A stretch of DNA of 43,750 nucleotides, taken from IMG/VR virus record IMGVR_UViG_3300044691_000847, positions 1 to 43,750 of that record. One strand, written 5' to 3'. Below the pieces are notes generated by a model. The model was not told the DNA's origin. It worked only from the letters and a program-made list of their open reading frames with translations, and searched no databases. The translations under genes and the position numbers were made by a program. The DNA is from a virus. Of this stretch, positions 7,235 to 13,471 are shown piece after piece. Every line of letters begins with the position of its first letter. The stretch's first letter is position 1.

Positions 7235-7613
7235 GATCCTTTTCGCTTGAACGTACAGCCGCGCTTGGGAGAACGGCTGCACACTCAAACGCCCAAGCTA
7301 GTAATGACTCATTGTCTCATGCCCCGTCCCGCTGTCTACTCCCGCTCCCTGCGGAATCGTGGGCTGGTAAAAGGACACGGCTATCGGACGCGCCTCATGG
7401 ACGGCGGGGAATAACGGACGCGCCTTGGCGTGTTCGTTATCGACACGATGTACATGAGGCGTGATCTTCAGGCATCGACGTCTGTCCAGGCTCGATGAGC
7501 AGAGGCGCCCGATAGGGAGCCTCCGAGCACTTTGTACACATGGTACAGGTATCAGGAACATCGTAGCACGGTTCACGTGTAACGCTTGGCGGGGCTGTCA
7601 GGAGGAGCACTGT
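7235..7613. ncRNA. Hairpin-rich non-coding stretch
   Basis: No gene is supported for this part of a 780-base gap. It holds an 11-base direct repeat (CGGACGCGCCT at 7385-7395 and 7415-7425) and a chain of hairpins on the plus strand: CGTGT/ACACG at 7429-7447, CATCGA/TCGATG around 7473-7497, GAGGC-CCC/GGG-GCCTC at 7502-7523 with a GATA loop, and TGTAC/GTACA around 7534-7548. TGGCGG near 7587 can also pair with CCGCCA at 7614, competing with the big hairpin. This may be the 5' part of one large structured RNA. The strand is inferred from the flanking plus-strand gene. Confidence 0.35.
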
Positions 7614-7809
7614 CCGCCACGGTGGCGTCGGTGGTCTGCGTATGCAGCCACGACCTGATTAGGTTTGCGTCCTCGCCCCCGAGCTTTAGCGAAGAGGGGC
7701 GATGGGTATGGGGCAGTCCAGCCGGTAGGCGGTGTGCGGAGCGCAGGAAAGGACCATAGAGTCAAACGTAATCAGGTCGTGGCTGGATAGCCCGACGGCA
7801 CCGTGGCGG
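7614..7809 (+). ncRNA. 196-nt interrupted long hairpin, candidate large structured RNA
   Basis: Arms 7614-7631 and 7792-7809 pair at 17 of 18 positions. After an asymmetric internal loop (13 and 6 bases), arms 7645-7667 and 7763-7785 pair at 22 of 23. The apex (7668-7762) contains TCGCCCC/GGGGCGA (7673-7679 with 7696-7702) and TATGG/CCATA (7707-7711 with 7754-7758). No coding frame is convincing. It lies 210 bases before a plus-strand gene. It could be a structured RNA, a replication or transfer origin that extrudes as a cruciform, or a miniature transposable element; no target-site duplication is visible. Confidence 0.6.
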
Positions 7810-8018
7810 AAATGTAGGAATTGCAGGCATTGTCAGCGTAGACACAGTTGTAGGTACAGTGAGTAGGACTGTGGGGTGGGGTGTAGGTAGGCACTGTGAA
7901 GGTGAAATGTGCGCGAGCGGCCGAAGCCGAAGGCCGAGACCGTAGGGCTCGGTTCACGAGGACGCGGTCCCCGAAGTGGGGCGCGCCGGCAGCGGACCGA
8001 ATCGGATAAAGTAAAAGG
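7810..8018. other. Non-coding leader upstream of membrane protein gene
   Basis: No gene is supported. Smaller pairings are present: CACAGT with ACTGTG around 7842-7872, CGGCC with GGCCG near 7917-7936, and CGGTCC with GGACCG around 7965-7999 enclosing CCCC/GGGG. These may continue the structured region to the left and form the leader of the 8019 gene. A minus-strand frame here encodes a Thr/Pro/Cys-rich stretch that I do not accept as a gene. Confidence 0.35.
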
Positions 8019-8630
8019 ATGACACCGTTCGAAATAGCCTTGGAAGCGGAGCTAAACACGGAGGTTCGCCGTTTCCATGATCAGTGGTTATTCAGGTGGT
8101 ACGACATGACGTACGAAGGCGGCCTGACTGAGGTGGAGGATTTCAAGGGTGGCGTGATCCGGTACGGAGGCGTCACGTTCGGATATCAGCAGCAGGGTGT
8201 ATACTGGCAAGCCATAGATTTGTATCTACGGCAGAAGGTTCACGCTGTATTTAAGCAGTGGGATATCGAGACGCGGAGTTACGCCCTAGCGACGCGGCGA
8301 GCATCGGTGGATGGTGCAGCTCGGATCCTCGGGTTGTTCGTGGCTGACGTGTTGGTGCGTTCGTTGGAGACTGACAAGCGGCTTCGGGGGGACGGGATGC
8401 CTTACGTTCCGCCAGCAGGTCATGCGCAAGGCGGCTCAGGGGCCGATATGGTTCGATTGTTGGAGGCCCATCGGGCGCTTGTCGATCAGGAGATAGAAGA
8501 GCAAAAGCGGAAGGCAAGCGGGTTGTGGAAATGGATTGAAACGTTCTACGCCGAGAACAAGGGATTGATTTGGTTCGGCGGGGCGCTAATTGCAGTCGTG
8601 AGCGCGGCCGTACACTTCTTCGTACGATAG
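8019..8630 (+). CDS. Hypothetical protein with C-terminal membrane anchor
   Basis: A 203-residue protein with a soluble, charged body and one transmembrane helix at residues 179-200 (LIWFGGALIAVVSAAVHFFV), followed by only a residue or two. A tail-anchored topology with the body in the cytoplasm is likely. Residues 140-170 form a charged helix (LVDQEIEEQKRKASGLWKW). No family is recognised. A purine stretch (AAAAGG) lies immediately before the ATG. The gene follows a 780-base non-coding region rich in RNA structure and is followed by a candidate small RNA. Confidence 0.7.
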   Translation: MTPFEIALEAELNTEVRRFHDQWLFRWYDMTYEGGLTEVEDFKGGVIRYGGVTFGYQQQGVYWQAIDLYLRQKVHAVFKQWDIETRSYALATRRASVDGAARILGLFVADVLVRSLETDKRLRGDGMPYVPPAGHAQGGSGADMVRLLEAHRALVDQEIEEQKRKASGLWKWIETFYAENKGLIWFGGALIAVVSAAVHFFVR

Positions 8631-8663
8631 AGGTTATCCCCATCCCCTTCATGTCCGCTTCAG

Positions 8664-8678
8664 GCGGCATGGTATATT
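8664..8678 (+). promoter_or_regulatory. Promoter of candidate small RNA
   Basis: CATGGTATATT ends at 8678 and fits the extended -10 pattern TGnTAnAnT seen before many genes of this element. Initiation would fall near 8685, right before the first stem of the candidate RNA. There is no convincing -35. Confidence 0.45.
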
Positions 8679-8684
8679 GTGCAC

Positions 8685-8815
8685 ATGCAAAGGTTGAATG
8701 TAGAATGCTTAGTGTGCACGGCGGGCGCAAGCCCCGTTCAGTCTCGAACTGAAAGCCGCGCGCAACAAGCATTCAACCTGCCGGAGGAGCCGCTTCAGAA
8801 ATGAGGCGGCTTTTT
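8685..8815 (+). ncRNA. Candidate small RNA with three-way junction and terminator
   Basis: The closing stem is AGGTTGAATG (8691-8700) with CATTCAACCT (8770-8779), plus CTT/AAG next to it. A second helix is GTGCaCGGC (8714-8722) with GCCGcGCGC (8755-8763), one mismatch. It carries two hairpins: GGGC-GCAA-GCCC (8723-8734), a GNRA tetraloop, and TTCAGT-CTCGA-ACTGAA (8737-8753). A rho-independent terminator follows at 8788-8815. Promoter, folded body and terminator are all present in order and no protein is encoded. AAGCATTC can alternatively pair with GAATGCTT (8703-8710), which suggests a second fold. Confidence 0.65.
8788..8815 (+). terminator. Rho-independent terminator of the small RNA
   Basis: AGCCGCTTC pairs with GAGGCGGCT (9 pairs, one of them G-U) around a 6-base loop, followed directly by five T residues. 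Confidence 0.8.
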
Positions 8816-8829
8816 CGTTATCGCATTGC

Positions 8830-9283
8830 TCAGTGTCCCGAGAGGGTAGAGCCGTACAGGACGTTAAAAAAGGGGCGGCGATAAAGGGGTGAGCCATATA
8901 CCGAGAAGGTCTCGCAGAAACCCGTCGTAGATCGAACACGCAGCGCGACGTTAAAGAGTGCCATCCCCAAAGGAGAAGCACCGGCCAGAGTTGGTTTATG
9001 TCCTACGTGAGTGAGCGCCCGAGAGAAAACGGATTTCGCGCCGCTAAATACAAATCCTGAACACGAGAGGATATGGGGCTCGCCATGCCCGAGAAGACGG
9101 TAAGATACGAGAGTGGATTTCAATACCGAACGTGAACGCCAGAACATTGCTTGCTTCGTTCTAGGAACGGTCGTTGGACTTTTTATATGGGCGCTGCACT
9201 CGCTTTTGATTTAGAGGGTTCACACCCACCGTCTCGTCCACTGGTCGAAAGTAAAAAAGTGTCAGCGGACGAGGCGCTAGGTA
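8830..9283. repeat. Non-coding stretch with degenerate short repeats
   Basis: No gene is supported. The CGAGA core recurs six times between 8838 and 9115 (cccgagagg, accgagaag, cccgagaga, acgagagg, cccgagaag, acgagagt). GACGTTAAA occurs twice, and GGGTGAGCCAT/GGGCTCGCCAT occur with the same downstream CCGAGAAG. A long minus-strand frame runs through it and looks like several diverged copies of a 27-residue unit, but it has no start signal I trust. At 9230-9270, CTCGTCC and GGACGAG form a hairpin just beyond the last late gene; it lacks a T-run, so it is not a classical terminator. Confidence 0.35.
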
Positions 9284-9481
9284 CTACTTGCGAATGCCGG
9301 CGATGTTGACGCCGCCGAGGCGGTATCGGCCGATTGCCGTCATGACAGAACCGGTTGCGAGCGGGGCGAATTCGACAATTTTAGAGACGAGTTCGGTCGA
9401 ACAAGCGTCAGAGATATGGAAGACTTGGACAAAGACGGTGCCGAGCACCGCTACCCAAATTCCCCCGAATGTAAGTGACAT
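9284..9481 (-). CDS. Holin-like small membrane protein
   Basis: A 65-residue protein with a hydrophobic helix at residues 5-25 (FGGIWVAVLGTVFVQVFHI) and a second weaker hydrophobic stretch (FAPLATGSVMTAIG), ending basic. It follows the lysin gene by 5 bases and is the last gene of the late transcript. Position, size and two hydrophobic segments suggest a holin or spanin-like helper; no family motif is visible. Confidence 0.6.
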   Translation of the reverse strand: MSLTFGGIWVAVLGTVFVQVFHISDACSTELVSKIVEFAPLATGSVMTAIGRYRLGGVNIAGIRK

Positions 9482-9486
9482 AAGAG

Positions 9487-10707
9487 TTAGGCCAAGAGAT
9501 TTTTCACTGGCGTTTCGACCTTCACGCCTATCTGCTTGGCGACATGGAGAGCGTACAGCGTCGGATTATTGCCGTCGCTTGCGGGAGCGTAGTCTTCAAA
9601 GAATTGCGTGATGGTGCGGTCAGGATGCGCGATGATTTTTTCTGTGACGAGGTTCTTCAGATAGCGGAATCCCGTTTCGTAGTCTTTGAAGATGGCGAAG
9701 TTTTGCGGGTCGCGGCCGACGTAACCGTATGACGGGTCGTATCCAATGGATGAATAGCGGCAGTTGCCCGGATTGTTGTTACGATAATTCCTGTCGCCTG
9801 GTCCTCCTTCGTAGTCTCGGATAGCGGTGCAGAACGCCTCTAGGAGGTCAGCTTTGGGCGTCTGAGGTACAGGAGCGGGCTGAGGGGCTGGCGGGGCTAC
9901 AGGAGGCGTATAGGCGGGTTTCTGAGTCTTCAAGAGACCGAGCCACATTTGCAAGACGGTTACGAGCCGTTGGAGCAATGAGACCTGTGTTTGATAGGTA
10001 GATGGTCGCAAGGCATAGCGTTTTATGAGGTCGGGCTTGTGGTCCCAGGCAATTTTCTTGTGCGTGGCGTCGTAGCTGTCGAAGACCTTCCAGAATTTCC
10101 CCTCTTCATATCCGTAGCAACAGACCCAGTGGTGGTCGCCACCGCTTGGTCCTCGGTGTATCCAGATCCCGTTGTCGTCAACGCCATTGTAATCGACGGT
10201 CATGCCGATGGGGGAATAGCGCAGCGCGTCCATCATGCTTGTCGGGTCGTTCGGCACCCAGTCGTGCAGGAAGTCGTAGGTCTCGATGAAGACGTGCGCT
10301 TTGTCCGTTACTGATTGCGGGATTGGCGCGTAATATTTCTCGTAGGTGTCGATGTCGTCGCTGAATGGCCAGACGTCTTCGGGGGGGCTCCCTACTTTTC
10401 GGAGCGCTTCTGCAACGGTGTGCGGTGAGTTGCCGTGTAGAGTCTCGGTGCCGCTGATGTTTGCGAGAAAGCGGTCGGAATAGTTGTCGGTTTTTCCGTT
10501 CAGTTTGCGATTGAGGATTTCGAGGCAGTTCAAGGTGCCGAACGTGCAGCAGGCGAACGTCTCGATGCCGCGCATGTTCTGTAGTTCGTCGTATGGAAGG
10601 TAGGCGTCCCACTGGCCGTCCGGCTGTACCGTAGGAGCGACGATTTGCAGGTCGCCGAAGATGTATTGCTCAGGAAGGATTTTATCTTTAATGAGGCCGT
10701 GGTTCAT
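9487..10707 (-). CDS. Two-domain lysin: papain-like peptidase plus lysozyme-like C-terminus
   Basis: A 406-residue protein. Residues 20-240 look like a papain-type cysteine peptidase: FACCTFGTLNCLEI supplies a Cys nucleophile, GDHHWVCCYGYEEGKFW the His, and VFDSYD the Asn/Asp position. A Pro-rich linker (APPAPQPAPVPQTP) leads to a C-terminal domain starting near residue 290. That domain contains NYRNNNPGNCRY, the RNNNPGN signature of phage muramidase-like domains, then FAIFKDYETGFRYL. It would cut peptide and glycan parts of the cell wall. It has no signal peptide, so release would need the neighbouring holin-like proteins. Confidence 0.7.
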   Translation of the reverse strand: MNHGLIKDKILPEQYIFGDLQIVAPTVQPDGQWDAYLPYDELQNMRGIETFACCTFGTLNCLEILNRKLNGKTDNYSDRFLANISGTETLHGNSPHTVAEALRKVGSPPEDVWPFSDDIDTYEKYYAPIPQSVTDKAHVFIETYDFLHDWVPNDPTSMMDALRYSPIGMTVDYNGVDDNGIWIHRGPSGGDHHWVCCYGYEEGKFWKVFDSYDATHKKIAWDHKPDLIKRYALRPSTYQTQVSLLQRLVTVLQMWLGLLKTQKPAYTPPVAPPAPQPAPVPQTPKADLLEAFCTAIRDYEGGPGDRNYRNNNPGNCRYSSIGYDPSYGYVGRDPQNFAIFKDYETGFRYLKNLVTEKIIAHPDRTITQFFEDYAPASDGNNPTLYALHVAKQIGVKVETPVKNLLA

Positions 10708-10976
10708 ATTCCAAGAAATGAGAGGACTAATCCTGCCTTGTCGAAGCCGAGTCCGATGAGCAGGCCGAACATGAGAACGAGGGCGAGGATGATTTTGCGC
10801 ACCTTGCCGTTCGTGTATTGGACTTGAGTTTTGATTTCGCCTTGTTCTGTTTCGATCCTTGAGAGGGAATCGCGCGTATCCCTGTCCGATGTGGACATGC
10901 GCAGTTCGAGAAGATTGCCAAGGTTCTTGATGTCGTTGCGGATGCTATCGCGGTATGTTTGTTCTTCGTTGGGCAT
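10704..10976 (-). CDS. Coiled-coil membrane protein, holin or hemolysin XhlA-like
   Basis: A 90-residue protein. The first 60 residues form a charged coiled coil (IRNDIKNLGNLLELRMSTSD), followed by a transmembrane helix (KIILALVLMFGLLIGLGF) and a short hydrophobic end. This layout resembles XhlA-type accessory proteins found next to phage lysins. The stop overlaps the lysin start by four bases, implying coupled translation. Confidence 0.65.
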   Translation of the reverse strand: MPNEEQTYRDSIRNDIKNLGNLLELRMSTSDRDTRDSLSRIETEQGEIKTQVQYTNGKVRKIILALVLMFGLLIGLGFDKAGLVLSFLGI

Positions 10977-10986
10977 AGAGTTGTGG

Positions 10987-11721
10987 TCACCACCAGAAAG
11001 CTAAGAAGAAAGGACCCGATGCTGCTGCGCTGGCGCTCGCAGTGGTAAGATTTACTGCTGCAACAGCATAAGAGCCGCTTACACTCGTCCAGTTTAGGGC
11101 CGTGGGAGAAACGACGCCATTCGAGTCTGCCAAGTCTCGACCGTCAACGTCGTGCGCTCTAGACGTTGTGTTCGTGCTTGCTGTCACGGCGCCGCTACCA
11201 TTAGAGGCGATGCCGACGAGCCACGGTGATGAGCCAGAGCCCGTAAGTGCGACGGTTGGACTGCTTCCGGCGTTCGTATTATTGGTGGCGGTGGGGAGAG
11301 AGCTACACGCGGTCGTTTGGTCAACTCCTGAATAGGAAGTCGCCATGACATTGAACGTGTCGCCTGCGCTCATTCCGCTAAACGATGCCGCGAGTGTATT
11401 AGCTCCGCTTGCAGGGGCCAAAAGACACCACAAATATACTGCTTCGTGATTATTTGCCGTCGTGGAAGTGGCGAGGGAGCCAGCCTTAACGGAATTATAG
11501 GTAGCGCCGGTAAGGCTTCCGATAATGCCGGTATTATCGTCGGCCCAAATTCCAATGATAATTGCTCGGTTTGCACCAGAGCCGACTGTAAAAGAGCAGG
11601 AAATAGTCGAGGCACTGCTGGCGGGGGTGCAAGAAACTGCATTGTCGAAGGCAATTGCCGCAAATGCATTAAACGGGAGTGCGAAGATAAAAAGCGAGAT
11701 AAGAAGGCGATATTTTCTCAT
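10987..11721 (-). CDS. Secreted beta-rich phage surface protein
   Basis: A 244-residue protein with a clear Sec signal peptide (KYRLLISLFIFALPFNAFA), then Ser/Thr/Gly/Ala-rich sequence with alternating beta pattern and no long helices. The mature part resembles repeats of an all-beta lectin-like fold (AIIIGIWADDNTG, TFNVMATSYSGV, SPWLVGIASNGS). Secretion signals are unusual for virion proteins. It may decorate the cell surface or the virion, or block superinfection. It lies 1 base downstream of another secreted repeat protein. Confidence 0.6.
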   Translation of the reverse strand: MRKYRLLISLFIFALPFNAFAAIAFDNAVSCTPASSASTISCSFTVGSGANRAIIIGIWADDNTGIIGSLTGATYNSVKAGSLATSTTANNHEAVYLWCLLAPASGANTLAASFSGMSAGDTFNVMATSYSGVDQTTACSSLPTATNNTNAGSSPTVALTGSGSSPWLVGIASNGSGAVTASTNTTSRAHDVDGRDLADSNGVVSPTALNWTSVSGSYAVAAVNLTTASASAAASGPFFLAFWW

Positions 11722-11722
11722 A

Positions 11723-13207
11723 TTATGTTTGTTTAGCGGTCACGGTGCATGTGACTGTCGTAGGTGAAGATGCGGGTGTACCGGCTTTGACGCCAACAAC
11801 GTTCGGCGAAACGGGTGTGTTGTTCGACGTAAAGTTGGTTGTACCGACGGTTGTGGACGCGGGAATCATGGGGAGGACGAGAGTTGGCCCGCTGCCGTAT
11901 TGGTACTGGATATTGAGTGTGCCGGCATCGGTTGCACATTGTGCCGCAGAGAACGTGAAGCCAATCGGCGCGATACCGAGCTGAAGCAGTGTCGTCGTTC
12001 CTGTCCAGGCGGTCGTAGTGGCGTAGGTGAAGGTGAGATAGCGTTTCCCGGTAACCGTATCTCCTCCCACGGAAAACGCGGTTGAGGAGGCATTCGGAAT
12101 TGTGGTGAATTGGCTTGCGTTGAGAGTAAGGATCGTCCAAGCGGTTCCCGTCGAAGAAGTGGCGATGCCATAGACACCTGTCGTACCGTTCGAGACCAAA
12201 ACGTTGCTCGAAGCAGGTTGCGAGGTGGTTGCGAGTCCGAGCCATGTGATCGCGCCGCCGCCAGTCAAGACGGCGTGTGCGGCACACAGAAGGGGCGCGG
12301 TGCAGGTTTCAGACGATGTTGCAACGCCATAGACACCGCTTGTTCCATTCGAGACGAGCAGGTTACTGGAAGAGAGTGAGGTCGTAGTAGCGAGACCGCT
12401 CCACGTTATTGCTCCACCACCAATAAGAACTCCATGTGCTGCACAAACGAGCGGAGCTGTACACGTCTCCGAAGATGTCGCTACACCGTAGACGCCACTC
12501 GTGCCATTCGACACAAGAATATTGCTCGAAGACGGCTGAGATGTGGTTGCAAGGCCAAGCCAGCTAATAGCGCCGCCGCCGACGAGCACTCCATGAGCTG
12601 CACAAAGTAGCGGAGCGGTGCAGGTTTCCGAAGAAGTAGCGACCCCATAAATTCCATTGGTGCCGTTTGACACGAGGATATTGCTTGATGACGGTTGGGA
12701 AGTCGTTGCAAGACCGCCCCATGAGAGCGTGCCGGTCGTGGTGAAGGTACCGCCAAGAATAGGCCAGGTCGAAGCAACGGAAGTAACCGTTCCGCTTCCC
12801 TTACTGTTGAAGGTTGTCCAATCGGTGGATGACAGGCAGCCGGTAGCGGAGCCGGTAGCGGTCGTGCATCCGATGGTGAGTCCGGTGCCGATGATGCTTT
12901 GGCCTGCCGTTACAGTGACGCCGCCAGAGCCGCTCACGGTGCTTGTTGCGACTGATCCGAGCGTTGATGGCGTGCCGTTGCCTGTCCAGTAGGCGAGACG
13001 GCCGACGGTTGGGACAGAGGAAGTCCCTATTGGTCCGGCCGTTATGAGCCCTGTGTTGAGGTTGGTTAGGGATGTGTTGACGTTCGTTCTGAACGTCCCG
13101 ATTGTGTCATTGCTGTTGGTGAGGAGGACGGTCGCGGCGTTGACGAGGGTGATAGAGATGGCGAAGGCGACGACGCCGAGGATAATGCTAGGCCAGAAAT
13201 ATTTCAT
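11723..13207 (-). CDS. Secreted repeat protein (tail fibre or surface adhesin)
   Basis: A 494-residue protein. A hydrophobic N-terminus (FWPSIILGVVAFAISITLVNA) acts as a signal or membrane anchor. Residues 100-145 contain GCLSSTDWTTFNSKGSGTVT, a phrase common in phage and Bacteroidetes-type fibre proteins. Then come three and a half copies of a 53-residue unit that begins GLATTSQPSSSNILVSNG and includes two cysteines. The C-terminal 130 residues are beta-rich and Thr-rich. Fibre or adhesin function is inferred from repeats and composition. Confidence 0.65.
   Translation of the reverse strand: MKYFWPSIILGVVAFAISITLVNAATVLLTNSNDTIGTFRTNVNTSLTNLNTGLITAGPIGTSSVPTVGRLAYWTGNGTPSTLGSVATSTVSGSGGVTVTAGQSIIGTGLTIGCTTATGSATGCLSSTDWTTFNSKGSGTVTSVASTWPILGGTFTTTGTLSWGGLATTSQPSSSNILVSNGTNGIYGVATSSETCTAPLLCAAHGVLVGGGAISWLGLATTSQPSSSNILVSNGTSGVYGVATSSETCTAPLVCAAHGVLIGGGAITWSGLATTTSLSSSNLLVSNGTSGVYGVATSSETCTAPLLCAAHAVLTGGGAITWLGLATTSQPASSNVLVSNGTTGVYGIATSSTGTAWTILTLNASQFTTIPNASSTAFSVGGDTVTGKRYLTFTYATTTAWTGTTTLLQLGIAPIGFTFSAAQCATDAGTLNIQYQYGSGPTLVLPMIPASTTVGTTNFTSNNTPVSPNVVGVKAGTPASSPTTVTCTVTAKQT
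12161..12722 (-). repeat. 159-bp tandem coding repeats (3.5 copies)
   Basis: Inside the 11723-13207 gene, a 159-bp unit is repeated about 3.5 times, encoding GLATTSQPSSSNILVSNGTn and the following Cys-containing segment. Copies differ mostly at synonymous and conservative positions, for example SQPSSSN, TSLSSSN and SQPASSN. The count could change by recombination between units. Confidence 0.8.
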
Positions 13208-13210
13208 AGG

Positions 13211-13456
13211 TTAGTGTTTTGTGGCGTTGCTCCACACCTGGTCTGTTAATTGGTCAAATGTCACGTTGGCAAGTGTCCCACCTTCCATAAAAGCCGGGTC
13301 GTCAAATGTGCGGTCGCCCAGGTCTTGGTTGTCGTTCGTGTCGCCGACGAGCGGTTGATGGCCGTGCCGCAGATAGGTCATGTAAGAAGAGATATTCTTC
13401 GTTGCGCTGGAAAACGTCGAAGTGTGTTTCGTGCCGTTGGTGAATGATGTGGTCAT
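13211..13456 (-). CDS. Small late protein, probably leaderless
   Basis: An 81-residue hydrophilic protein of unknown family (MTTSFTNGTKHTSTFSSATK...). It sits between the internal-virion-like protein and the repeat protein. The promoter motif TGCTACAAT lies at 13463-13471 on the same strand, only six bases before the ATG, so transcripts from it would start at or near the ATG without a ribosome-binding site. Confidence 0.6.
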   Translation of the reverse strand: MTTSFTNGTKHTSTFSSATKNISSYMTYLRHGHQPLVGDTNDNQDLGDRTFDDPAFMEGGTLANVTFDQLTDQVWSNATKH

Positions 13457-13462
13457 GATGAA

Positions 13463-13471
13463 ATTGTAGCA
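13463..13471 (-). promoter_or_regulatory. Extended -10 promoter motif
   Basis: TGCTACAAT on the minus strand, six bases from the ATG of the 13211-13456 gene. Same form as the motifs near 28495, 31021, 33201, 34700 and 36816. Confidence 0.5.

Noticed and set aside
7385-7425. CRISPR-like direct repeat
   Set aside because: Only two 11-base copies with no further units and no cas genes.
7772-8059. Minus-strand frame encoding a Thr/Pro/Cys-rich protein
   Set aside because: It runs through one arm of the long hairpin and overlaps the start of the plus-strand 8019 gene; no start signal or family is visible.
8830-9147. Minus-strand frame with repeat-like units
   Set aside because: No start signal and no known family; the apparent repeats are explained by the degenerate DNA repeat block itself.
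12161-12722. Variable repeat of a diversity-generating retroelement
   Set aside because: There is no reverse transcriptase gene and no template repeat in the window; differences between copies are mostly synonymous.
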